This document shows, piece after piece, positions 45,170-55,598 of a DNA stretch of 64,000 bases. The notes under the pieces were generated by a model that saw only the letters and a program-made list of their open reading frames with translations, did no database searches and was not told the origin of the DNA. The stretch is taken from contig CM066983.1 in NCBI GenBank assembly GCA_033977485.1, positions 104,469,080-104,533,079 on the forward strand. Reading direction: 5' to 3'. A program made the translations under genes and the position numbers. Positions within the stretch are counted from its first letter, which is position 1. The number at the start of each line of letters is the position of its first letter. Origin of the DNA: Hydrangea macrophylla (lineage: Eukaryota; Streptophyta; Magnoliopsida; Cornales; Hydrangeaceae).

Positions 45170-47487
45170 TGTAATACCCTGTATTCTTGTAATGTATTAT
45201 ATAACTAAGACCTTGTATGTTTCTTTAATACTTGTATGAGCTTGGCCTTACCCTTGGTATATTTTAACATACCAATCGATTGAACTTTATCTCAATCGAT
45301 TGATTGTTCCAATCGATTGAACATTATACCAATCGATTGATTATATCAATCGATTGACACTTATGTCAATCGATTGGAGGCAGCTGGGCAGATTCTTTTG
45401 CTCTGGCTGGGGAGAGGCCACGTGAACACTCATTCTCTATATATACCAGCCCATTTTGGGCGTATTTCTGTTTACAGAAATTAGAGAGAGTGAGAGGGAG
45501 TGTTTGTGTGTGTTTATATATATATATACACTCATATATATATATATATACTCACATATTTACATATATTTACTCACACACACACAGAGATGGACTGAGA
45601 CGAGAAGAAGAAGAAGAGGAAGGTCAGAAAGAAGAAGAAAAGAAGGAGAAAGAGAAGAGAGAAGGCAGAGAGCAGAGGAAAGAGAGAAGAGGGAGACCAC
45701 CATTGAAGCTCAAAGCTTCAAACATTCCCAAACACGCCCTTAACGCCTAGGTGAGTTCTAAACTCACTTGGTAGCCTTACATTGATATTATGACATGTTT
45801 TGAATGAAGAAATGGAGAAGAAACCATGTTTCCCGTTTATATATTGCTGGGCAGTCTTCTCTGTGAAGAAGACGAAGTGTCAATCGATTGACACTATATC
45901 AATCGATTGACATCTTTCGTGTTCCAATCGATTGACACTATATCAATCGATTGACATCTTTCGTGTTCCAATCGATTGACACTATACCAATCGATTGACA
46001 TCTTTCATGTCTCAATCGATTGACATTTTATGCAATCGATTGACATGGACTGTGATCCAATCGATTGAACTTTATTCCAATCGATTGACACTACTTTTAT
46101 ACCAATCGATTGACATCTATATCAATCGATTGGCAGTTACAGTTTACTGTTTTATTTGTTTAGTTAATGTAATAATTGTTTAGTTGTTTATTTACTGTTC
46201 AGTACTTCCCAGCATGCTTTATTATTGTAATACAGATTTGATAACGAGTTAATGCAGCATAGGATCGTAGTAATAACAAGATTAACGGATAACGTTTATA
46301 ATGTTAGATAACGGAATAGTTGTGAATCCTTTGGAGTTAACGTTCATTTCATTCAGAGTAGTCGGGCCACATTGGGATTGTCATGTATCGGTAATAGAGT
46401 TGAACTTAAGTAGGTTTGCTAAGATTCGGGAATCTTGCGTGGGCGGGCTTTGGTCGATCATATGTTCTTAAAAGCGGTAGACAGACGAAGGTGTCTATGA
46501 CTTGCGGTGGACCGGACCAATTGCCCTAAGATAGCCAGATGATCTAATCATATGTTCTTAAAAGCGGTAGACAGACGAAGGTGTCTATGACATGCGGTGG
46601 ACCGTGATCACTGGTAGACGTCGCTAAGTCGTGGCATAGAATGATGTACTGTTGTTTAAAGCGTTATATCCCTGGCATGCGGTGGACTGTGCATATGTTC
46701 TTAAAAGCGGGGGATGGACTAACGTGGTATCCATGACATGCGGTGGACTGTGCATATGTTCTTAAAAGCGGTGGATGAGCAATGGTGCGTTATAGAGTTG
46801 AACTACTGTCGAGTCTGTTCCCCTATCTAGACGTGCTATCGGTCTTATAATAAGTAAAACGTTAGTGATCGGATCATTGGTTTGATTAAAGGAGTTACCC
46901 TTACTGAATTCTAATTTGGTTACGGTTTATAACTTGTAATAACTTCAATAGTCGATACCCTGTTAGTATCTAACTCACTCGGCTTTCATTAAGCTGACGG
47001 CGTTTATGCCGCTGGACATTTCTACGTTCCAGCGCACCCTGGTTATGACTATACAGGTGAAGGGCCTGCAGGAGGAGACTACTATGCCGGTGACGGAGTT
47101 CCTGTGGAGAATTTCCCCGACGGAGGTCAGACCGAAGAAGACTACTACGCCGAGGACTACCCTTATGCAAACTGAAGTCTTGACTAGAATTGTAGCTAGT
47201 TGTCTTTACCGTATTAGAATCTTTTTGTAGTCAGGCATATGTTGCCTTGACATTTGTACTTCCGCTGCTTTATACTTGATTCGAGACTCTGATATGTAAT
47301 AGTTAGTAACTGTTGTTGACTCTATGTTGCTTTGTGATTAGAACCTAGACTTCATTGTTGTTACACTATTACTTCTTGTTGCTTAGTACTGCGTGGTGTG
47401 GACAATCATGTGACTTCACCCGTCATTCCCTATGGACCCATAAAGGAAATTTATTTTTCTCTATTTATGCTGCTCCGGGGCGTGACA
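45170..47487 (+). repeat. D 3' LTR
   Basis: 2,318 bp and nearly identical to the 5' LTR. It has four copies of the CATATGTTCTTAAAAGCGG unit (46459, 46549, 46692, 46753) against three in the 5' LTR, an extra 61 bp, and a TA microsatellite 2 bp shorter. The preceding GAGTGGTGGATGA (45157-45169) is only loosely purine-rich for a polypurine tract. Confidence 0.96.
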
Positions 47488-47492
47488 TGTAG

Positions 47493-48798
47493 CTTGGTGT
47501 TTCACTCATAGATTTTGACATTTAGACATGGAAGTAGCTTCCTATCTCATGAATGCTCAAGAATGAGGGTTGGAATGGACTTTGAATGTGAAGTATATAG
47601 AAGGATAATGGAAGAAAACAAGAATAAAAAAACTCACTTTCTTATGGAAAATCAATGGGAGAAGCTCCCTTTCTTTCTTCTAAACCTATCTCCATCTCTC
47701 TTCTTCTCTACAACTTTTCAAGCTTTGCACTTGGCCCCCCCAAAATGAAGAACAATGGGGGTTTTATATAGGCCAATTTGGGGTGGTTTTGGGATTTTAG
47801 AAGTGTTCCCATTGGTCCCAAACATCTGTGAACATAAAACTACGTCGTTTTGGCTTTCAATTAATCAAATTGGACCCCCAAAAAAATTACAAAAATGGAC
47901 TCTGCGAGGGTTGAGTGCCGCGGCGGCAGTGGGCCAGTGCCGCGACGGCACTGCTCCTCAGACGCCCAGAAATTTATGTTTAGGCCCCCAGAGGTTCCGG
48001 TATTCGCGAAAAGGCCCTATTTTGTCCGAAATTCACAGAAAATGCATTCGAACTCCAAATTGTGATTGTGATATACCGTTGGAAAGGTAATTGAGTCTAC
48101 TTTACATGAAAAATAGTTCGGGAATAGGTCACTTTGAAAAGTTTTGCGGTATTCGCGATAAAAGCCGATTTGATCGCCTTTTTCGCCTTCGGAAATTCAA
48201 AATAAATTTGTTTTAAATCCAGAAATTATGTGCGATATACCGTTGGAAAGCTATTGACCTCTAGTATCCATGAAAAATATTTGAAAATTGTTTCGGTGTC
48301 CCAATTTCAAAGTCAAATCTTGGTCAAACTGGTCAAACCGGGGATTCCCGGGAAGTTCTGGGAACCTCCGGGAGCTCCCAGGAGCCGACGTTTTCGCTCG
48401 ATTCTCTTTTAAAACTCATTTTAATACTTTTCTAATAATTCCGGTGAATTTGGACGATTTTGGTCAAATTTGGTCAAACTTGGTCAAACTCTGGTCAAAC
48501 CTTGGTCAAACCGGTCAACGGGGACTTTCGGGAACTTCCGGGGATCTCTGGGAGCTGACGATTTCATCCAGTTTTACTTAAAAACTCATTTTATCATTTT
48601 TCTTATGACATAGCATGTTTTTAGAATTTCAGGACCAAATCTGGGAGTCTTCGGGCTTTCAGGGGCATTTTGGTCAATCTGAGCATTCTGAGAGATAGAG
48701 CTGACTTCCAGGAGTCCTTTTGAGTCTTTTAAGATCATTGTGAACCACCAAACTATGGGTCTCCTAAATCTGATAGCCGACAAAATGGGGTGTCTACA
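47493..48798 (-). repeat. C 3' LTR, second part (right of D)
   Basis: Resumes the C LTR after the second TGTAG and matches 57552-58889 of the 5' LTR, ending GTGTCTACA. It carries a GCCGCGGCGGC-type hairpin (47914-47955; one unit fewer than the other LTR), two GATATACCGTTGGAAAG motifs and a run of TTGGTCAAAC repeats (about 48310-48520). Confidence 0.92.
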
Positions 48799-49499
48799 GT
48801 TTGCCGCTCTTTGGCAGGAACTTGCGAGGCAACGCATGTCGCAAGCGAGTGCCAAAGTTTTGAAGAGACAAGTCTTTTGGGGGCTATAGATTTAGGATAA
48901 AAAGCGTTGCAAATGATGCAATGATGCTGAGGCTAGTGCTGGTCGCGCTCTGCGTGAGTTGCCTACGTATCCCAAGGGGAATCAGACCAGGACGTAGTTC
49001 AGGGCACAAAGGAATAAATCACACATGCACATACACAACAATCAGGCGGATGCTATGCTATAAGAGTGATATGCTATGCATGGATGTGATATGAATTTTG
49101 TCCTAAGTCCTATCATGTCTAGTGTTCTGATCCTAGCATGAATTGGTGCTGTGGGGTGTACTACTCCGAGTGGACTTGTGTCGTGCCTGTATTGTGTTCT
49201 AAAACGCTTGTGGTCCTAGTACATGTGTTCAGTGTATTTGCCACTCTCAGTGGGCTTGGTGATCTATGCTTCACTATGACTAATAGACTTGTGAGGGAGC
49301 TCGACCTGGAGGTCTTACTCAAGGAAGAGCGTGGTGCTCAAAGTGATACTGTGGTGCTCAAAAGAATGCTTATGATGTGTTTGCCACTCCAGTGGGCTTT
49401 GTGATTTGTGTGTGCCGCAACCGATGGGCTATGTGTCATGTTGGGTGAAGTGACTCTTGACTCGTGCTCCTCTTAGTCGTGACACTATGGACTCGGTGA

Positions 49500-49880
49500 C
49501 TCCCAAAGTCTCAACGGTGCTTCTCAATCCTCAATTCTCAATGGCGCTTATGTTGTTCCTCGAATCTTTGACGGTGTTTTCTCAAGGCTTCTTGATTGTC
49601 AACGGTGTTCTTCAAATCTTAACGATGCTTTTCAACTTTTCCATGATGCTTCTCAACAAATCTGATGTTCCTCAACTCATCCGATATTCCTCAACTCTTC
49701 AACGACGCTTCTCAACAAATCTGATGTTCCTCAACACATCTGATGTTCCTCAACACATCCGATGTTCCTTAACTCTTCAACGATGCTTCTCAACAAATCT
49801 GATGCTCCTCAACACATCTGATGTTCTCTTCAACAATACTCTCTTCTGATGTTCCTCGACACATCTGATGCTCTTCCTCA
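49500..49880. repeat. Short tandem repeats in C (GATGTTCCTCAACACATCT-like)
   Basis: Imperfect 18-21-base units built on GATGTTCCTCAACACATCT or GATGCTTCTCAACAAATCT recur a dozen or more times. They are non-coding and belong to C's interior. Confidence 0.8.
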
Positions 49881-50628
49881 ATAGCACACTTGGACTTTGG
49901 GCACTAAAACACATCTTATCAACACTCCTCATCAACACATCTAGACTTTGGGCCCTAAAACACCTCAATAACACGTCTCATCGACATACCTTATCAGCAA
50001 TAGTTTCTCGGTGTTGGCGATATTTCCTCCGATCGGCCGCCTTGAGAAACAACTGTCGGTTTGTAGTTTGCAACCACTTACGAGTTTATGCCACTCGTAC
50101 CTGGGACATTCTCATGTTGCGACCTTGACTGGTGTAGTAATAATGTTTGGCACTTCTGTTTATATCCAAAGTTTTTTTTTTTTTTTTTTATAATTGGGAA
50201 TCACCTTTAACCCACACATTTGAGACCATCAGGACAAACGGACTTAACAGGAACGACAAGGAAAGTTGGGTTAGTTTGGATGAAACCTTGGTCTCTGACA
50301 CACTTGTGATCAGATTACTACTGACTCAAATAAAGAAGGATTGACTTGGACATGAAATTCTCAAATTGCCACGATCCAAAGTGCCTTTACCATGAATGAT
50401 GTACCGCTCATCTTTTATGTTCACTCCTCATCTTGATATGTCAGCACTTTGCTAATAAATCTGGTTTTTTGAAAATTCTTCCCTACTGATCTAATTAATT
50501 TCTTTGCTTCTTCCAAGATGTGCTTTAAATTAGTGCCTTAGCTTATAGAATAAAAGATGCTCCATTTCCATCTGTTCAAGACAATGTTTGTGACTTGAAG
50601 GCTTACCATTGGTGTATAGGGATCGGGT

Positions 50629-50845
50629 GGCAAACGAAGTTTGCCCCTAGTTTGAAGGGCATGAAGTGGGATCGGTAGGCAAACGAGGTAAATGACCGAA
50701 GTTTGCCCCTAGTTTGGAGGAAGGTTCATTGGAGGTTTTGGGCAAACGAGGTAGGTGACCGAAGTTTGCCCCTTGTGTGAAGGGTAGATAGTAAAAGTCA
50801 GGCAAACGAGGCAGGTAGCCGAAGTTTGCCCCTAGTGTGGAAGGT
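50629..50845. repeat. Four GGCAAAC...GTTTGCC hairpin repeats in C
   Basis: Four units spaced about 40-70 bases read GGCAAACGAGGTAGGTGACC then GAAGTTTGCCCC, the first one shortened. GGCAAAC and GTTTGCC are inverted copies, so each unit can fold. On the minus strand they translate to a repeated GANFGHLPRLP, but without a credible gene around them. Confidence 0.8.
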
Positions 50846-51048
50846 GATTTTCTGGTTTGAGGCATAGACCGTGACTTTAATCTCTTAAATGCTCATAACT
50901 TTTTGCCTAGGCACCAGTGAGGTAACCTAGCGAGCTCTTTTCTCTCTTTTGTTATTGCTCACCTTGGATTTAGCTCTAATTTTTGCCTAGGCGTCCTTTC
51001 AGATTTTTGACCTAGCGAGCCATCCTTCTTTTCCTTTTTTCAAAGTCT

Positions 51049-51640
51049 GCCTACGTACCCCCGAGCAGGGATCAGGTCCAACATAGTTCGGGCCATGGTC
51101 GGAAAGGAGCGGGTTGATTTTTAGGTAGGTGGGGTGACCGAACCGTTATGGTTGCCTATGTATCCCCGAGCGGGAATCAAGTCGAGCGTAGTTCAAGGCA
51201 TGGTCTTGAAAGAAATTGGTTTGATTATGATGGTGTCGACCGAACCGATGTGGTTGCCTACGTATCCCCAAGTGGGAATCAGGTCGAGCGTAGTTCAAGA
51301 CCAGGCTTGAAAGAAATGGTTATTTTTTGTTGGTGGAGCGACCGAACCGATGTGGTTGCCTACGTATCCCCGAGCGGGAATCAGGTCGAGCGTAGTTCAA
51401 GGCAAGGCTTGAAAGAAATGGTTATTTTTTGTTGGTGGAGCGACCGAACCGATGTGGTTGCCTACGTATCCCCGAGCGGGAATCAGGTCGAGCGTAGTTC
51501 AAGGCAAGGCTTGATAGAAATGGTTATTTTTTGTTGGTGGAGCGACAGAACCGATGTGGTTGCCTACGTATCCCCGAGCGGAAATCAGGTCGAGCGTAGT
51601 TCAAGGCATGGTCTTGAAAGAAATTGGTTGAGGGTTTTTC
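51049..51640. repeat. 102-bp tandem repeats in C
   Basis: GTTGCCTA(C/T)GTATCCC starts at 51151, 51253, 51355, 51457 and 51559, exactly 102 bp apart, with a more diverged unit at about 51049 and a lone relative at 48960. Units also share GGGAATCAGGTCGAGCGTAG and TTATTTTTTGTTGGTGGAGC. Because 102 is 34 codons, frames stay open across the array (178-codon plus-strand frame at 51148-51684); that frame is taken as a by-product of the period. Confidence 0.92.
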
Positions 51641-52798
51641 AAACCAATCGTCAAAGAAGTTCAAACTTGAGCCACTTGTGGTAGCTTTGAATAAAAGGAT
51701 TCAGTTTCAATCTCCCCTTCTTTTCTTTTTCTTTTTTTTTTCTTCTTTTTGTTTTGAGGATTGATCCTTTTCACTTTCGCCTAGCCAGTCAATTTTGCTT
51801 TTTAATGTAGTCGATTCTTGTGAGATCTTTCAATCGCAATCTCAGAATTCCAGAATGTGCATGTTAGCTCTTGGAATTTATTTATGGTTGTTCCGAGCCT
51901 TTTGAAATATGATCTAGACACATTCTTATGATGTACCTTGAAGTGTACAATTCTCTGTATCACAAAAATCTTCTTTCTTTCATTTTCTCCCTCATTTTGA
52001 CTGGCTAAGTTCAGATCTTGGAAATCAATACATTTTTGGCTCTAACTTTTGCCTAGGTGCCCTTTCGGGTTTTCAACCTAGCGAGCTTTTTTTTCTTTTC
52101 TTTTCTTTTCTTCTTTTTCTTTTTTTTTTCTTTTTTTTTTTTGAAAGTCGAGATGAAACTTGCTAAAATATTTGGCTACCATCAAGGACTAAGTCTGTAT
52201 TGCTTTCAATCGGACAGATTGCATGGCTTCCAATTGGATTGGGCTTAAGGCTTTGAAATGGTGCAAAAAAAAAGGGTGTTGGGCAAGCCCCAAGTCAGTT
52301 TCAAGTATGTCTTTTCAAGATTGAGGCAAGAGCGTCTTTAAATTCTTAAAGTAAGACTATTCAATTCTTGGCTCTTCATCGGTGTCGGCGCAAAATCGAC
52401 TTTGGCTTGTTAAGGATTCTCTCTTTTTTTGTTTGTTGCAAAAATTTATTAGCAAAGTAATGTCCATGATAATTTGAAGAGTGACATTTTCAGTTCAGCG
52501 ATTCATGCACTTATACACATCAGATTAGGCAAAATGAGACTTCATTCCTTCAGAAGAGAAGGATTACATTACTCGATACGGACTCACAATAACTTGATGA
52601 TAGACAGACTCGACCACAAGATCAAACTTGAAATAGACACAAAATATAGAACAGACTCGACTTGGTCTCAAATGGAGTGTCTTTGTGACCCATTTATTAT
52701 TATTATTATTTTAGCATAAGTTCCAAACACTATCAACTCTCTGCGTAGCTTCAACAATCCTTAGCGAAGGAGATCATTTGAAAGGACCGGCCAGGGGC

Positions 52799-54028
52799 TT
52801 AGGTCACATGGGGTTGAATGGTTGGTGGTTCAATGACTCTTCGGTCAATAAGGTCTTGGATATCATGGCGGAGACGTATGCACCGGTCGGTGTCATGGCC
52901 TGGGCCTTGGTGGTAGGCACATCGTTTGGACAGGTCACAGTTAGGTGGTGGGGGATCGACACGAGGCTGAAGGAGTTGGAGGTGTCCCTTTTTTAGCAGG
53001 CGACCTAAGGCTACGGAGGGGGAGATATCTAGCTTGGAAAATTCACGGGGTACCCTATTTTGGTAAGGGCGGCTAGGCGAGCTGGTTTGGTTTGTGAGCT
53101 GGTATGATTGGGGAGAATAGGCCATGGGTTGGTTACTAAGGGCATTGACATCCGAAGGGTTTCGAGAGTAGTCGGGCCTCTTGGACTGGCTTTATGATCC
53201 TTCATTCTTGATTTTCCCTTCCCTGATTGCATCCTCAATTCTAGTCCCAATCTCAAACAGTTCTTCAAATGTTGAGATGGACTGGTAGAATAGTTTCTCA
53301 TGGTACAGCGACTGTAGATTCTTGATCAACATCCGGACTTGTGCTTTTTCGACTGGTCGGTGGGTCATTTGGGCCACTTTGTTCCTCCATCTGCTCAAGA
53401 ATGCAGCGAAGGACTCATTGAAGTTCTGCCGGGTAGTCTCCAGATCCCGAATGGTGACATCAAGCTCTTGGTTGTAGGAGTAATGATCAATGAAGACTTG
53501 GACTATATCTTCCCAAGTCCGCGTCTTAGAAACCTCCAAGGTCAAAAACCAAGATAGAGCAGCCTTGGCGAGGGTTTGAGGGAACAACATTGCGATGTGC
53601 TCATGGCTGCAGCCCATTGATTGGAAAACACTCATGCAGAACTTTACATGGCTCTTCGGATTCCCAGTTCCATCAAAATGATTAATTTCAGGCATTTTGA
53701 AGTTTTCCGGCAGTTTCAGCTTAACAGGCTCAAAAAGGCCTTCCATATCTAGCATGTAGTCATTGATCCCTTTGCTTTTCCTCAGTACGCTTTCTAGCTT
53801 GTCAACCCTGTCCATTTTTTCTTGAAATTTCTTCTCATACGCAGGCGGCGGGACCCCTTGAAACCATACTTCTTCTCCCCCGTTCTCATGTAGGGGTGGT
53901 TCAAATCCAGGTGGAGGTTGCGGTCGCTGTTGCTTTAATTCTTCTATGAAGGATAAAACTTGGGCCAACCGGTCAGACTGTTGGTTGATCATTTCTGTCA
54001 TTCTTGCTTCCAAACCTTCTGGATCCAT
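52799..54028 (-). pseudogene. C gag (Ogre/TatIV-type), frameshifted
   Basis: The intact N-terminal part (54028-53192) starts at an ATG. It has a Gln/Pro-rich segment with a likely coiled coil, then the capsid-type block typical of Ogre-like Gag (FKMPEINHFDGTGNPKSHVK, MLFPQTLAKAALSWFLTL, YNQELDVTIRDLE, NESFAAFLSRWRNKV). It stops at 53192. The C-terminal knuckle region (CAYHQGPGHDTDRCIRL, then IQDLIDRRVIEPP) continues in another frame at 53125-52799, so at least one frameshift separates them. Gag would package C RNA; here it may be non-functional or already lost in the source element. Confidence 0.85.
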
Positions 54029-55577
54029 AAAGCTGACTTTCGACTGAGTGATTCTGACAAGGTGACTCCCTAATCCTCTGACTCACAAATGCAGATCCTG
54101 GGTGCTTAAAACTTGTACTGACATATAGGTGTGAAAAGACTGTGTTAGATTTTTAACAGCGATGATTGAGATGACAACTATAGTGATGTTAACAGACGTG
54201 GACTGACTCGTGTACAGCCTGACTGAAACAGTGCGTGCAGACCGATAGGAATGGTGTATACAAATGAGACAAGCATGCGGATGCAAGCCCTAATCTATAT
54301 GATGCCCCTACTTCTAACAGATAGCAGTTAAACAAATAAGGTCCTAGCCATACAGAGTGTGCTAACCTTACTCTCCAGTATGATCACCAAGGGGATAACA
54401 GGGATTTACGGGATACTTTGGGAATTTCGGATAGAGTTTCTGGGAGAAACATGGGTTTGGAAGATTCGGAGAAATTTCTAGAAGTCATTTGAGTTTCTAG
54501 GAGAAATAGGGATTTCTGGTTGATTTGGACTGAGCTTCTAGGAGAAACTGGTATTTTTGGGTATTTCTGAGGAATATGGATAGAGTTTCTAGGAGAAACA
54601 AGTATATCTGGGCATTCCTGGGTGATTTGGGCAGAGGTGCTGGGATTTTTGGAGAATCTGGGAGATTTGGGCAGAGCTTATGGGAAAACATGAAAATTTG
54701 GGTAAGTTGGACAGAGCTTCTGGGAGAAACAAGTATATCGAAGTTTCTAAGAAAAATTGAGGTTTCTGGGTATTCTGGGGGAAGTAAGAATATCTTGGGG
54801 GACATAAGTATATCGGAGTTTCTGGAAGAAATTGAGATTTCTGGGTAATCTGGGGAGAAATAGGGATTTCTAGGAAATCTGGGTGATTCGGACAGAATTT
54901 CTAGGAGAAACAGGGGTATCCTGATGAGTTGGGTAGAGTTTTTGGAAGGAATAGGGATATACGACGAGAATAGGTGATGATGGTGATCATACTGTCTAGC
55001 AAGTTTTCATACTCCTATGTCTCAGGACCAACAAACAAGGTTTGCTGTGTATATCTTTATGAGCATGGAGCAGACATCCTTATCATGGTGCCTAGGCAAG
55101 TCAACTCAATGTGATCACATGTGAGTGATTGCCTTGGGAACCATAAGAAAGGGGTTCTGTTCTATGAAACATAAGCGTCTACACCGCGCAGGTAATCCCA
55201 TCAGGGCATACAACAGTTATATCACATTGTCCTATCTAAAAAGATAAATGAACAGTCCTATGAAAGGTTCTACAGGAATCTATATGCAAAGGCTGGGTTT
55301 AGTCAAAGAGGGTCCGTTGACGAGAGTTCCAATATACCGTCAGGGAGACAGTACGAAAGTGTTTACTCTTTTTGATATACCTTGGAAGGTACAGTATCAA
55401 CGGTGACTTGTGCCCTGGCACAGCAAGACCTGAACAATGTCAGCGCCGCGTTTCAGACACAGTCGGAGGGGGGAAATGCAAGAGTGCAATGCGGTGAACC
55501 AAACACAGTAAAAAGATGATTTTAAGGATGCTTCTTATGAGTCAAATCTCTGTATTATTTTGTTTTAAAATAAAAAA
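54029..55577 (-). other. C leader between PBS and gag, with repeats
   Basis: A non-coding 1.5-kb leader. 54400-54960 consists of irregular 45-60-base repeats built around GAGTTTCTAGGAGAAA and GGGATTTCTGGGTGATTTGG. No extra ORF1 as found in full Ogre elements is visible. Confidence 0.7.
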
Positions 55578-55595
55578 TCCCCAGTGGAGTCGCCA
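55578..55595 (-). other. C primer-binding site (tRNA-Arg type)
   Basis: TGGCGACTCCACTGGGGA on the minus strand, three bases inside the 5' LTR. This motif is characteristic of Ogre/Tat elements, which prime from tRNA-Arg (recalled knowledge). Confidence 0.85.
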
Positions 55596-55598
55596 GAT

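Larger units (their letters stand above)
37723..47487 (+). mobile_element. D: complete Ty3/gypsy retrotransposon (Tekay/Del-like), 9.8 kb
   Basis: Full-length element with perfect TGTAG duplications (37718-37722 and 47488-47492), 5' LTR 37723-39981, Met-tRNA PBS, an acidic ORF1 (40120-41043), a pol ORF (41441-45118) and 3' LTR 45170-47487. Both ORFs are uninterrupted. The LTRs differ by only about three substitutions, one 2-bp microsatellite change and one extra 61-bp repeat unit. This marks a very recent insertion and the innermost layer of the nest. Unusually, no capsid-type gag domain is recognisable anywhere between the PBS and the zinc knuckles at the start of pol. Confidence 0.96.
48799..52798 (-). 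other. C non-coding interior with tandem repeats (pol absent)
   Basis: Four kilobases where pol would be in a complete element. No protease, RT, RNase H or integrase motif is seen on either strand. Contents: a GCCTACGTATCC motif (about 48960), an 18-21-base repeat block (about 49500-49880), GGCAAAC hairpin repeats (50629-50845), 102-bp tandem repeats (51049-51640) and a polypyrimidine run (52088-52141) that is a purine tract on the element's own strand. Small open frames (49138-49404, 49457-49849, 52057-52248) lack domains. Confidence 0.75.

Noticed and set aside
51148..51684. 178-codon ORF with 34-residue repeats
   Set aside because: The 102-bp period is a multiple of three, so any stop-free frame stays open. 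It is antisense to element C and lacks a domain.
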